A DNA stretch of 64,000 nt from Delphinus delphis (GCF_949987515.2 NC_082694.2:57844080-57908079); one strand, 5' to 3'; shown: positions 46,604 through 59,529, counted from the stretch's first letter. Numbers and translations: made by a program. Notes: generated by a model from the sequence alone, not told the origin.

Positions 46604-49600
46604 TCTTTCTTTATACCTATGTGTGTGGTTGAGTTGCGTTTGTGGATGTGCGAATGTGTGCTTGTTTTTTAAAAACTAAATGGCAAAGAAAGAATGGAAT
46701 AGTTACTATACAAGACGACTTTCAAAATATCGAAATATCCTAGCTTCTAGCTCCTATACCACTGATCAATATACTGTATACCCAGAGATCCTAATTTGAT
46801 TTTATTTTTACTTTTGTACTTTCACAGTTTTTAAGTACATTTATAGTTTTTAAGTAGATTTATAGAATGAGTCTTCTGACAGAATTTATCCAAGCACTTA
46901 CGATGGGTTGAAAAATTTGTATTCTATCTTGATCACGTAATATACACACAGAAAGGGAACATTGAAAACCTCACATTATGTCCTAACTTCATTACTGTGT
47001 ACAAATTGGGAGAGCCCAAAAAAGAAACATCCTTGAAAAGAATTGCCTGGCTACCAGGGCTGGCTGAAATGATTTCTGCTGCTTTTATCTGACACTGTTT
47101 TTGTGATTATATAATGTTTCTGCTTAACTGCTAATGCTTAATTATGACTTAATGACCAATCCTGCCTTTTCAGTTTTATGCCAGTGGGGAAAGTCATTTA
47201 GCTCTTATTTAGTTCCAGTCTGATTTTACTTTACATGATTAAACAAACCCTTTTACCCTGCTGGTATAAGGATGGGGAGAGAAGTAGGATTCTGTCCAAG
47301 CATCCGAGTTGACAGGGAGCAGGTCAGAGAAAAAAAAGTGGGGAACAATTTGCTCTTCCTACTGGCACTTTACAGTGACATCTGCCAACACTGTAACACA
47401 GAATGGCGGGTTGTGCGATAATTATTCCAAAGACAGCTGCCGTTTAGAGAGCTTTTCCTCCTTCCTTGCCGAGGGCCAGGGGCATTGCACTTACCAAAAG
47501 CAAACCAGGAAATGTGACTCGATGAGCAGTATCCAGACTGGAAGGACGAAAGGAAACTATTTATAATATCTGCAGTGCAAAAATAGGACATTCCAGTGGA
47601 TAATTATGTTGGTGGAATCATTGGCAACTTAGGAATTTCAGGAGAAACAATATAAAAATATAGTTTGTTCTCAAAATAGTTAACTCTTGTGTAAATGGCA
47701 TGTGATATATCAAATGGGGTGCATTCTCTCCAAGATGAAATTTCTTCTACAAGAAGTGAAGGGAAAACTCTTTCTTGTTATGGATCATTTTTCCTCTGGT
47801 AGTTTCCAATGCCAGGTCCACACAGTCAGATCCAAGTGAAAGAGAGTTTGTCATCATGCAGCCTAGTTGAACTATGTAGACACAACTCGATTTATCTTTA
47901 AAAATGAATTTATATTTCATCCAATTCGTTACTCTTGAGAGATGACTTTCTCAAAAACCTAAAATACATAGATGGGACTATTGACGCCACTGAGCTTCAT
48001 TAGATACTTAAAAAAATTTTTTTTGTTTGTTTAATGATGTGCATGAACCCAGAATTTATGATTCTTTCCAGAGCATCATAAAGAGATTCCTGGAAAAGCC
48101 TGGATTTAAAGTATATCTAAGTTTAAGAAGCCATTCACCAAGGTAGAAATAGGGTCCAGTCTGATCAGGGATGGAGATCGAGAGGCAATCAGGTTTACTG
48201 ATTCATAGGTTTTAAGAACAAGACAGATTCCTAATCTTTGCCTCATATTTAGTGTAGAAGTCTCTTAAGTTTAGAAAATAAACATGTCTGTACCTATTCA
48301 TTCATATTTTTATGTAAATGAGTTGAATTATTTCAACATGACCTCTTTTAAGATCAAAATCCATATTTGAGGAAAATACCTGTAAGTGGTAAGTGGTGTT
48401 TGTAGTCTCTAATAAAATGTATTCTCGGCAAAACATTTGAAAATTACAATGCAAAAACTCATTACATAGATATAATTAACAGTTAGCCCATGCTTTTGTA
48501 TAAACTCAATCAGTGACAAATACTAAACCCATGCCAGCTGATCTTGACTTTCAACAGGGAATTCTGTCTAATGTTAACAGCTAATAAAATATAAATGAAG
48601 AATATGCTAATTTGATTTGTGATTTGGTAGGTGACATCCACAGATTTGAAGTGCTACTGATGTTTGTTCTTTAATGATGCTAGTTTAGTGGTAATAATTA
48701 TTACAAAATGTTGTTTGGTTTTTCAGGGTCTAACGTGTTAGCTTGACTGTTCTGGAAAATGTTAAGTTTAATTAACTAGAGTAGATACAAATCAAATTTA
48801 ATTACTTAGTTATAGCCCAGCAATCATGTCATTTGGGGAAGATTACGCAAAAGATCATGAGCATTTACTGTTATACATTTAAAATTCAAAGTTGGAAAAC
48901 AAAGAATGTAGGTTGGAAAATTTACATAACATCTTGCTTAGCAAATCATTTTACTGGGAGTTTCTAGCCATAATTTGTTAAGCAATGGATCTGTCCAGAA
49001 TTAATTTAGCTTTAAAGACTATTACATTTTCAAGTTTGATTGTAACTTCATTAACTCTAGCACATACGATATGCAAGACATCTCAACAAATATAGCTTTT
49101 GGATGCAAAATATTGGCATCACTTTTTTGGAAAAATACATAGAAAAGAAATTTTTAATAATATATAGATTTTATGGAATCATTATTATTATATTCCACGG
49201 AAAATAAGTACTTTGGTTTTGCTATTTATATTACTAGTATTCTTTTCTTGCTCTATGGAATCCCAAGGAGTAAAGACCTAGCTATATGAGATAGCAATTC
49301 AATTCTGAGAGTAGAACAAATATGTAATACGAGAAGGCAATCAGCTATTAAAAAAATGAAAAAAATATTACGAAAATTTGAAATGATCAGAGCAAGAATA
49401 ATAATGTGTGTTTGGGGGAATCCAAAATGATGAAAAAAACTAGAGAATGTAGTATTAGACAAGAAAGACTGTTAGCACATATTACCTAGAATCCAACATA
49501 TTCCAGATTTACTTTGTGGCAGAAGCATTTTATCTGTAACGTTTAGCCTATTAAAGTGACGGAAGCGTGATATTTTACACTGACATAAAGTTTTCCTGTG

Positions 49601-50474
49601 TAATGTAAGAAATTTGGGTGGAATAATTTTAGGGTTTTAATGGACTTCTGCTTTGGTGGGTTATCTTTCCAGTCTGGAATATTTCTCTCTTCTTAGAAGT
49701 GAACCACATGTAGTATCATCTGAAATCTAAACTATAACTACAAGAAATGTTTTTATAAATGTATATGTTTTCATGCATGCATAACTATTATAAAAAATAA
49801 GACAGGGTAAGAGCCAAAAAAAATGACAAGTTCTAATTCACTGCTGGCGGGAGCCTAAATTGATTATGTGCAGAAGGGTTGTTTACCATGTCAATCAGAT
49901 TGCTGTGTTTGCTGTTGTAACCTCATTTTCCCACTGCTGATTAGAGTCTGGGGTTATGATATAGTTATGTAAAGAAGTTTTATCTTAGCACATGAGGAGA
50001 TGTCATAGTTTAGACACACTGAAGTGTTTAAAGTATGGATTCTTTTCTGAGTCATCATTCAAGGCTATCACGTAGGGGGCTTTTTGTTTCTCTGGTTCAG
50101 GGTTAGAGAAGAATTTATATAACAATCGGTCTGCGCATACTTGCTAAGCTCCTGATCTGCGTTCAGCGCTGGGCTAATCATTATGAAGGAAACAGAAGAA
50201 ATAGCCTCCAGATACTCTAAAATGGGAGCTAATGAGATAACATATTTTGTGAAGTACGAACATCATTACAAAGATAAGGTATAAGTGGTAGGAGAAGCCT
50301 TAATTTAGGGCAAAATATTTGCATTTGCTGGAAGCATAATTGGATAAAAAAATGTGATGTGCATTTTAAGATGGAATCATAACTTGGTAAACCTGAGTGT
50401 GTGGACATTTTCAATAAATAAGATGGTTCTCAATATTAGTGAAAGACTCAGGGACCATTCATTTTCTTTAGTGG
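46604..50474 (+). other. SLC8A1: Intron 2, repeat-poor block
   Basis: About 3.9 kb with no SINE, L1, L2 or MIR that I can recognise, in contrast to the repeat load elsewhere. It is AT-rich, with homeobox-like words ('ctgctaatgcttaattatga' at about 47129, several TTAATTA-like sites near 48770). This pattern often marks constrained intronic regulatory DNA. Function is inferred, not shown. A scrap of old repeat may lie near 50140-50230. Confidence 0.4.
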
Positions 50475-50973
50475 GATTTTATTTTTTTAATTGAAGTATA
50501 GTTGATTTACAATGTTGTGTTGATTTCTGCTGTATAGCAAAGTGATTCAGTTATGCATATATATATGCATATATATGCATATATATGCATATATATTATG
50601 CATATATATATATACATTCTTGTTTATATTCTTTTTCATTATGGTTTATTCCAGGATATTGAATATAATTCCCTGTGCTACACAGTAGGACCTTGTTGCT
50701 TATCCATTCTGCATATACTGGTTTGCATCTGCTAACCCCAAACTCCCCCTCCATCCCTCCCCAACAACTCCCTCCCCCTTGGCAACCACGAGTCTGTTCG
50801 CTATGTCTGTGAATCTGTTTCAGTTTCGTAGATACGTTCATTCGTGTTATATTTTAGATTGCACATGTAAGTGATATTATATAGTAATTGTCTTTCTCTG
50901 ACTTACTTCATTTAGTATCATAATCTCTAGGTCCATCCATGTTGCTGCAAATGGCATTATTTCATTTAATGGG
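50475..50973 (-). mobile_element. L1 3'-tail, minus orientation
   Basis: It starts 'ttttttaattgaagtatagt', contains 'attccctgtgctacacagta', 'taaccccaaactccccctcc' and 'tctgtgaatctgtttcag', and ends 'ctgcaaatggcattatttc'. This is the reverse of the tail at 38719-39015, extended further 5'. A TGGGATTTTA pair at 50472 and about 50969 looks like the target duplication. A palindromic (ATGCATAT)n microsatellite sits inside it. Confidence 0.85.
50553..50614. repeat. (ATGCATAT)n microsatellite
   Basis: Alternating 'atgcatatatat' units, self-complementary, within the L1 tail. Confidence 0.9.
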
Positions 50974-51030
50974 ATTTTAAGTCATTATGAGGGCATTTAA
51001 CTTAATCTGAGTATATATCCCTTTAAGCCA

Positions 51031-51345
51031 ATCACAGAAGACCAGTACTGCATGATTCTACTTATATGAGATATCTGAAATAGATAGGAGATATCACTCA
51101 GAGAAGCAAAGAGCAGAATTGTGGTTGCCGGCGGAAAGGGAAGGGAAAACGGGGAGTTGTTAACCAACGGGTATAAAGTTTCAGTAATGCAAAACGAATA
51201 CGTTCTAGAAGTCTGCCGTACAGCATTGTACCTGTAGTTAACAATATTGTGCTGTACTCTTAAAAATCAGTTAAGAAGGTGGATCTCGTCAAATGTTTTT
51301 TACTACAGTAACGTAAAAATTAAAAATTGTTAAATGAAAAAATAC
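51031..51345 (+). mobile_element. Older L1 3'-end fragment
   Basis: 'actgcatgattctacttata', 'cagaattgtggttgccggc', 'gggagttgttaaccaacggg' and 'ttaaaaatcagttaagaagg' match a common mammalian L1 (L1MA-like) 3' end. An A-run follows at about 51358-51368. Confidence 0.65.
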
Positions 51346-51368
51346 CTGTTCTACTTAAAAAAAAAAAA

Positions 51369-52829
51369 GCGTATGTGCTCGCCCCTCTGTATCTCATTGC
51401 GTCTTAGAGTTTCTAAGCGAACTTCACAAGTTTCCTAGTAAAATGTTGCCAGTATTTTCTTTTGCACTTAGTGAATTAGTCCTTGGTCTCTAGAAATGCT
51501 TTTGACTTCCTTTAATCCTATAACAACTGGAGTAGCCCTTAACCCACTCTGCCTCCCCATTCCCTCCATCTTCTCGGTGATACCAGTGTACAACCATCAT
51601 CTTGGTAGAACCCAGGCAGATGTCACATCAAATTGTGAAGTGGGAAAAGATTTTCTTTGGTTTTCCTTCCTGAGGTCACTGGTAACCCATGGAAGGAGAT
51701 TTAAACGTGCTTAATTCTTTTGAATGGAGCCACCTTGAGGGTATAACACCTGTACTGGGGTTTTATTTGTTGTTAGCTGTTCTGTCCTTGTTAGCTGAGG
51801 TGTAGAAAATTGCCAATGGGTTACAATAGCTTGAGAACCATAGAGGTTTTCCTATAAGGTATCTTGGTCATGTTCTGGCATGGTTACTGAAATCTGCTCA
51901 CTGGAGATTCATTCTTTGGGATAGGAAAGCTGTTAGGCCCCTGTTACATTGTAAATGCCATGCAACTCTTAAGGGTTATCCTTGCAACAGTAGAATAGAA
52001 GTGGCTCTGGGCCAGGTGGCAGGAAAGAAGGAAAGGACAGCCAAATGCAAGGTGGGTCCGTGGCACTAGAGATCTTTATCACTGGCTTGGGTGAGCGAGC
52101 TGAGGGGAGTCCTGTGGAAGGTGTCAATGGAACCAACCAGCAGCTAGTGGGGTTTTGCTGCCGGCTTCCCACAATGCCTTGCGCTTTCTGTCCTGGGAGT
52201 GGGGAAGTCCAGAAAGTCCTGGAAGGGAAAACAAGCAGTAAACAATATGGGCAGAATTAAAGGAAATCTCCTCCTTTGCTTCCTCTCCTGGCTTGACAGA
52301 CTGCCTACGTAATACCAGATCTGTTTGCCAAAGGTTGAGCCTTCCAGAGCTCATTCTTTTTACAGGCCTATACAGCAGGCTTGTTGTAAAGCCAGGCGAA
52401 ATAAACAATGCCTTTTCATTTCCTGCCTTTCTCCCCAGGACCCAGTGCTCTCCATGACATTTTCTTTCCCTCTTACAGTGTCTCTATAGGGTCAGATAGG
52501 GGAATAGGCATTATGTTCTCTGTGACAGTTGAAGATATGCAGGCAAGGGACAAAAACAACCAGAAGCAGAAATCAGGGAAGTTTCACTATGTCTGGTAAC
52601 TCAGATATTAATGACAAACCTGGAATATTTTATTTCTAGATACAATTTTTAAAGCTTAGGTAAGAGAGATCCTGCGTGCTGGGTACCCTTGAAGCCCTGG
52701 GGTGACCCTTGAAACCAAGACCACCTGGCTTTTCCATGTTAGGCTTTCTGAGATAAAAGGTGGACTTAGGAGGAGCTCTCAACTTGGCTTCCATACCCAG
52801 GATTGGAGATCTACCTTTGTCCCCTACTA
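51369..52829 (+). other. Intron 2: nothing recognised
   Basis: Non-coding DNA. Opposed small frames near 51969-52408 overlap one another and show no conserved domain. No confident repeat. Confidence 0.4.
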
Positions 52830-52890
52830 GCTTTGTAACTTCCAGCAAATTACTTGAGCTCTGAGTCAGTTTCCTCACCTGTAAAATGAG
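52830..52890 (+). mobile_element. MIR SINE fragment
   Basis: 'ctagctttgtaacttccagc', 'cagtttcctcacctgtaaaa' and 'tgaggac' are MIR core. The GGT array begins right at its 'aaaatgaggacgatggtgg' end, suggesting that the array grew from the MIR sequence. Confidence 0.65.
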
Positions 52891-53320
52891 GACGATGGTG
52901 GTAAAGGTGGTAATGGTATTGGTAATTGTGGTGCTGGTGGTAGTGGTGATAATGGCAGTGATACTGGAGCTGGTGGTGATGGTGGTGGTAGTGGTGTATG
53001 TAGGTGATGGTGGTGGTGGTGATGATAATGATACTGGTGGTTGTGGTGGTGGTGGTATTGGAGGTTGTGGTTTTGGATATGGTGGTGGTGATGGTGGTGG
53101 TAATGGTGTAGGTGGTGATGATGGTGGTAGTGGTGGGGATGGTGGTGAAGGTGATAGTGGTGATGATAATGATACTGGTGGTTGTGGTGGTGGTGGTATT
53201 AGAGGTTGTGGTTTTGGATATGGTGGTGGTAGTGGTGCAGGTGGTGATGATGGTCGTGGTGGTGATAATGGTGGTGTTGGAGGTGGTGGTTTTGGATGTG
53301 ATGGTAATTTGTGAAGCGAC
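52886..53320. repeat. GGT/GAT-rich array with 141-bp higher-order unit
   Basis: About 430 bases of GGT, GAT, AGT and similar triplets. A longer segment starting 'gatgataatgatactggtgg' at 53021 recurs at 53162 with almost the same order of variants ('ggttgtggttttggatatgg'), a duplication period of 141 bases; a partial third copy begins near 53262. The strand is strongly G/T biased. Stop-free frames on both strands arise from the triplet periodicity. Confidence 0.9.
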
Positions 53321-53384
53321 AGTGGTGGCGGAGATGGTACTAAGACATACTGAAAGCCAGGTTTCATGCTGTTTTCCTTACAAT

Positions 53385-53545
53385 ATTCATTTGATTTAAT
53401 CCTCACAACTGTGTTAGTTAGGTGCTATTTTGCAGATGAAGAAATTGAGGCTTAGAGAGTAACTAACTTTCTTTGGGTCACACAGCTAATAGGGGAAGAT
53501 CTAGAATTTAGCAGTAGGACTGCCTGACTGTAAAGGCTACGTTGC
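53385..53545 (-). mobile_element. MIR SINE fossil
   Basis: 'taatcctcacaactgtgtta', 'gatgaagaaattgaggctta' and 'gggtcacacagctaatagg' are MIR in reverse. It lies just past the array, opposite in orientation to the MIR at 52830. Confidence 0.7.
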
Positions 53546-56400
53546 CTCCTCTGGGCTGTTCTCCTCTCCCCTCAAATGGCTTTCATAGGTGAGATGGGGA
53601 CGAGCAAGCAGGTCATGGTGCTGTGACCCTGACTACATGTGGTCGTGCAGTTCCGAAGATGAGAAACTAGAACAGTCATGTATCTTTTCTGGAGTTCTTG
53701 AACAGCATTGCCCCCGACACTCCGTCAACCTAGAAGAGCCATGATGAACTGCGTTTGAGCAGCAAGAAAAACTCTAAATCCCTCCATGTACCTGACCTGC
53801 CCAAATTATTGTCTATTCTCTTCTCTCTCAGAGTATTTATTTCCTCTTTTCCTAAAGAGTAAAGAAACTCTATTAACAGCTTTCTGTCATTGCCTGCACT
53901 GGCTCTGTAACGTTTAACTTCTTCATATGGCCGAACAGTGAATGCAGCTTTTCTCCTTTCTTAAAATAGTAGTTTCTTGGTCTTTCCTTTTTGTATATTA
54001 CAAGACAGTGTAAAGTAGTGATGACCCATCTACCAGAGGATGCTTGTTACCTTGCGTCAGCACTGCCACTAAGTTTAAGAAGTTATAATCTCTGACCCTG
54101 GAGGTCATTAACAGTAAGAATTCTTGGTTAGGAGGTTTTCCTAGAGGAAGGGACCCACATGGCAGTTCAAAGGATACAGACCTACCCACAGCAAATGGAA
54201 TTTTCAGCAGCTTTTTCAAAAGTCCAATCCCAAGTCACTCTTGCTTTTGACCTACATTCTTTCTATGGCACAAGAACAGCAACAAAACCACTTCGAACTA
54301 GAGTCAGATGACTGTCCAAAGACAACCTGTATACACTTTATACAAACTCAGTATTCAGGTGTGTCTGTAACTCATTTGCTTTCAAGTAAAGTTTTATTTT
54401 ATTTTTTAAACTTTTGCAGGAGAATTATTGGTCTGTTTGGAGTAAATTCACTGCCGATATGTTTATAAATATAACTAATTGTAACATTTAACATTAAGAA
54501 GCCCCCAACTTTTCCCTTTCAAAAGAGAACTTTCCTCTCTCACACACACACATTTATTATTTACCAAGATAAGGGTGGGAAAGCAAGATTAAGTCCTATT
54601 AACATAGAGTTTAATTTTTAGGGCACAATAAAACAAAAACAACTCCCAAAGGACAGCTTTCATCCTAGCACGTTAAACGTTGCAATCTTAACTTGACACT
54701 GTGTTTAAAACGAGCTATTCTGTTTAATTTGTAGGAAGAGAAGGGGAGAGAATAGAGAGGCGAGGGAGAAAGAGAGAGAGGTGGAGGCAGGGAGAGTAGG
54801 AAAAGGGTGGGAATGGACAGAGAGAGAGGGAAGAGGGAAGAAGGAAGGCGGGCAGAGGGACAGAGACAGAGGCAGAGAGTGTACAGCCCTGATTAGATTT
54901 CGGCTGTTACTAAAATGAAGCGAAGCCTGGAATTAGTTCAGATTCTTGCTCAAGCAAACAAACGAAAGGCATTTTAAGAGGAAGAAAAGAGACGTGGGAT
55001 TCACTCAAACTGCTGCCTTATTAAAAATAGACAGCCACTTTGTCCTTGGAGTCAAATGTACACATGCTTGAGGAGCCGGAGGAAGCTGGTGGGATCCAGT
55101 AGGGCTGGTACCCACTCCACTTTATGAATACCCTCCTGTGTCCAGTCCCTTGTAAGATGCTGGGACAAGAGTGGTGACCAGGACACGGCCCCTGCCATGG
55201 AGAACTCACGTTCTACCTGAGGCGGTAGCTGTACAGATATCCAGTCCTACAGCAACGTGGTTGTAGCAGAGCCCATCGCCTCTCCGTGCCATCCTGCCTT
55301 CCTTGGCCCCATCCTCACAGTGCCTTTTGAGGGGGCTTTTGCCGCTGCTCTTTAGGCTGAGAAGGAAGGACGCTGAGCTGTCAGCAAGGCTGCGGGCAGA
55401 AGCAACCACGCCGTGTGCCTGCTCTTCCCCAGAAGAGAGCCACACTGCGCCTCCCGTTCCGCTCCCCCAGATGGCTCTTGTCACCATTTGGCTGCCCTCT
55501 CAGATAGAGACCAGAAGAGCAGAGACTGGGAACAATTCAATTCTGGTTCATTGTTCGTAGCCATCGTGAACTCAGAGGGATGTGAAGTAGGGAAAGGTGG
55601 CAACATTGGCTTTGAACCTGAGCAGCTGCCTGTCTTCAACTTTGTTTCCTAATCCTGTGCATTACGAGGGGAAGCGGATGTTACTCATGTCTGAGTCTTT
55701 CCTCTAAATGGTATGAATTTATTGAGCATAAACAACAAGGCTAATACAGACATTGAAGCCACCTAGCCAGGAATTCAATCAGCTGGGGCTTAATGCCTTC
55801 AGGGTCCCAGACTCAGGTAGCTCAGCATCGCAGAGTATCTGGACACGGCGTTGAAGGAGGATGGACAGATGACCAGGGCAAGAAAGTAAACTGCAGGGGT
55901 CCTTTCTGAGTTGTTCATAAGGAAAAAGAACTCTATATGGGTGAGTTCTGGCATGGTTTAAGTCGATGTGTTATAGGAAGTCATTCATCTGACCTACACA
56001 AAGTCTAATAGGATGGTAGACTATTAAGAGTGTTAATATAATACTAATACAATAAATACAAACACAAGTATAAATATAAAAGTAGATATAATAAAATAAT
56101 AATATTAAGTCTTCATTTACCTGACAATATCTAGGGTTAAAATATCCTGCACAAATTAGTTGTTTGAATGACTGAAGCATATTGTATAGTTTGAATTCTT
56201 TTAGGAAAGGAACATCTTTCCTAATAGCCCATGACTTCCATAGCCATTGTGAACTATATTCTCTTAAACGGATGTGTTTTTATTTGGTTGTTAATTTAAT
56301 CATCAGTTCTCACGTAGGAAATCCTTGGGATATTTTGAGGTGGATCTGGGTCTTTGGTCTTACAGTAAAGTTTTCCAGTCTTTAAGTCTACTGAGTTTTG
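53546..56400 (+). other. Intron 2: GA-rich patch, old repeat, no gene
   Basis: A purine (GA/GGA)-rich patch lies at about 54735-54880. 55060-55210 resembles the unassigned old repeat ('tggacacg'-rich text with 'gccatggagaactcacgttc'). AT-rich 56020-56110. No exon. Frames near 55206-55652 on both strands overlap and look spurious. Confidence 0.4.
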
Positions 56401-56411
56401 AGTCCTTGTTT

Positions 56412-56489
<78 letters not shown>
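56412..56489. repeat. (TA)n(CA)n(TA)n microsatellite
   Basis: Eight or so AT units, about 26 CA units, then ATATAT. Likely highly variable in length. Confidence 0.95.
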
Positions 56490-56490
<1 letters not shown>

Positions 56491-56719
56491 TTCCTTTTTT
56501 ACAGTTAGGCTGTCAGTGTGCCTAACTCTGCTATGTTCATTTAAAATTTGTTGCTTCCCTAACTTGCACACAGAATGAGAGTGAATGGAAGGTATTCATT
56601 ATGGACACAAAATGACAGTGGTCAGAAGTGAAGGTCTTAGCACTTTCCTTAGTCGATGGGGTCTTTGTGACCGTTGTCGTAGCTACCCAGAACCATCATC
56701 TGCGGTAGAATAATGATTG

Positions 56720-56935
56720 AGAGCAGTGATTGTGGGCCACACTAGCCGGGGCTTAAATCCTTGCTCTGTCACTCATCAACTGCATAGATTCATAAATTTT
56801 CAACCTCTCTGTGTTTCAGTTTCATCGTCTATAGAGTGAGGATAATAGAACCTATTTCAAAGGATTAAATCCAGCTAGCCCGTACCTGCAGTATAGTAAG
56901 GTCTCAGTAAATGTTAGGTGCTATCCTTGTAGCCT
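56720..56935 (+). mobile_element. MIR SINE fossil, near full length
   Basis: 'ggggcttaaatccttgctct', 'cctctctgtgtttcagtttc', 'gtgaggataatagaaccta' and 'agtaaggtctcagtaaatg' are all in MIR order. Confidence 0.7.
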
Positions 56936-57755
56936 TCAGTTACTTTCCAGCTGGTTATTTATGGAATTCTAAGATAGGCTTGCTGGGAATTAGGCAGAGG
57001 GATTTCTTCTCTTCCTTTTCTTAAGACGCACACGCTACGGAGTTTTGGGACTGTGTGTGTGGTGCATGTGTGTGTACCTTGTGTGTGTGCACATGTGCTT
57101 GTGCTTAGGGGAGGGGAACTCAAGGCAGTTAGTTGTCTCTACAAGCCTAGTAAAAATGATAGCTACAGAAAATGATCAAAAGTATAAGATGCAGCCCAGA
57201 ATATACCCTGTCAGTGAAATCATAATTTGGGTGGAGGGCGGGAGGGGAAGCAAGATAAAATATGGAGACCAGAGAACTAGGGCTAGTAGAGAACACAGGA
57301 GGGGTCAGAGATCAGACTTTTTCCTTTTACATAACACTATGCTATTTACAAGGTTCCTGTGTGTCTATTTCATCTTCACACCAATCCTTTGAGGCATTAG
57401 TGCATTTATTTTAGGGCAGAGAGAGTTCCACAGTGATGGATACATAGTAGGAGCTCAACAAATCATTTTGAAAAGATAGCAGAAAGAAAGGGGGAAGCAA
57501 CAAAACGTTTACACGTGAGAAAATGTAAGTTCACAGAGTGAGAAGAATTTTAATAAATAGCAGAGCCCAAACAGGAAACCAAGTAGCATATTGACACCTC
57601 ATTTGGTGTTCTTGACCTTACACCAAGTGGTTGGTTGTTGGGTCTAGTACTTACCCTACATCTCTTTCATATGCTATCAAGTCAAACTCTGGAGAAGCTG
57701 CCTAGCTGGGTACCCACTCTCATTCCCATTAAGTTTTCATGGCAATTCTTTCTTT
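56936..57755 (+). other. Intron 2: nothing recognised
   Basis: Contains a TG-rich patch at 57050-57100 and a MIR/L2-like scrap at 57360-57480. No exon. Confidence 0.4.
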
Positions 57756-57757
57756 CT

Positions 57758-57966
57758 TTTTTTTTTTTTTTTTTGCGGTACACGGGCCTCTCACTGTTGT
57801 GGCCTTTCCCGTTGCGGAGCACAGGCTCCGGACGCGCAGGCTCAGCGGTCATGGCTCACGGGCCCAGCCGCTCCACGGCATGTGGGATCTTCCCGGACCG
57901 GGGCACGAACCCGCGTCTCCTGCATCGGCAGGCGGACTCTCAACCACTGCGGCACCAGGGAAGCCC
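57758..57966 (-). mobile_element. CHR-type SINE
   Basis: Minus-strand copy: T-run, then 'gcggtacacgggcctctcac', ending 'ggcaccagggaagccc'. An imperfect flanking repeat (AATTCTTTCTTT / AATTATTTCTTT) is visible. It lies 11 kb downstream of exon 2, inverted relative to the SINE at 39975. Confidence 0.93.
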
Positions 57967-59510
57967 AATTATTTCTTTTATTATCCTTTTGAAGAGTATT
58001 TTAGCAAGATTCCACTTCGATTAAATTGTTTGGCCAAGGAGGGGAAAAGTGTTGCATTTTGATTCTTCGTGCTCTGCAGCTCCTTGCCTCAGGAGTATCT
58101 AGGATGATGATATAAATATGCCCGAGAAGTTTTTGTGAGATCAGTCGAGTTACTAGGAGTTAGAGGTGGGTGGCGGATTATGATTGGAATAATAAGAGTA
58201 ATAATATGCTGTATTGAAGTAGTGGAATGTCCACTTCTGTTATGATTGCTGTGAAATGAAATTCCTCATGTGACAATGCCAGGATAGTATTCTTAGTCTT
58301 ACCCCCAAAATACACAGGCCCTTGGACTTGGGTGATTCCTTTTACGTCAATGTTGATAATGCTGCCTTACAAGAAGCTGGTTACATTAGCAACTTACCCA
58401 TGGATCTTCATCATGCCTGGCATGCTGCTTTTGTCCACATTATCTAAACTTATCTTTATTCCTTACCAATTCTGTTTCTTGCATCCATCCGTGTGTTAAT
58501 CGACCAGTTAATTCAGCAGAAATGTATTAACTTCTTAACTGTGGCTTTTGTGCTTAATCTAGAGACTTGAAGACGATTGAGAGTCCCTTTTTTCCAAGCT
58601 TAAATTTTAATAGAAAAAAGAACAATTATAACACAATAATTCTAACATAGTGATATAATCATGATGATAGAGACAAAGTGCCTTGGGAGTTCAGTAACGC
58701 TTGGTCTGCAGTTGTACAAGATTAATTTTTCTTCTCTCCTGTCTTTTTCTTCTTCTTTTTAAAATAATAATCCCCAAACATATTTGTTACAAAGAGTTGA
58801 ATCCTCTTGGTAATTGTGAAAAGTATGGTGAAACCTCATCTGAACTATCTGAAAATGAAAATCAGTTTTTTCACAATTACGACCATACACGATATTCACA
58901 GCACACTGACTGATTCCATGATGGAAAAGAATCCCTAAATAAGCATGATTTGTCTAAATTTGTATACGTGTTAGACAGATGGGGGCATCCAATATATGCA
59001 AGAAGAATTTATTGTAATATATGTACTAAATCTTCATACAAGAAGAATTTATTGATATGATAAATTCAGTGAGCAAACATATTACTCTGAATTCAAATGC
59101 ACATTCTAATTCAACTCAATATCTAACACAGTATTTAAATCTGTGTCAGGAAGGAAATAAAAGCACTTTAAGGATGGCTTTTTCACTATTTTTGTCTTAA
59201 ATACATTGCTCTAAACACGTTTTTTAAAACTTTTACCTTTAAATTTTTGGCAGAACTAATCCTAACACTTGCTTTAAAGCCAATTAGACTTTGTATTAGA
59301 CTGAATATTATGAAATAAAACTTGATTATGTTTTTCTTAGTTTAGCTCCCAATCCCCAGTGATGTCTCTTTGGAGAGTCCTCCCAAAGTTCCTATTCTTC
59401 TTTCTCCTGTTAAAGTCTGTTGCATTGAAGTTAATGACAAGATGCAGAACAGGGAGGATCTTCTTTGCATTAGTTTAAGAAGTTGTCAAATATCAATAGT
59501 CTAAGACAGT
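57967..59510 (+). other. Intron 2: nothing recognised
   Basis: AT-rich non-coding DNA with a 16-base direct repeat (CAAGAAGAATTTATTG at 58999-59014 and 59039-59054, offset 40). No exon. Confidence 0.45.
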
Positions 59511-59529
59511 TTAAAATGCTGATTTATGG

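Noticed and set aside
52636..53406. 256-codon Pro-rich minus-strand frame and 142-codon Gly/Val-rich plus-strand frames
   Set aside because: They are translations of the GGT/GAT triplet array, which lacks stops in several frames.
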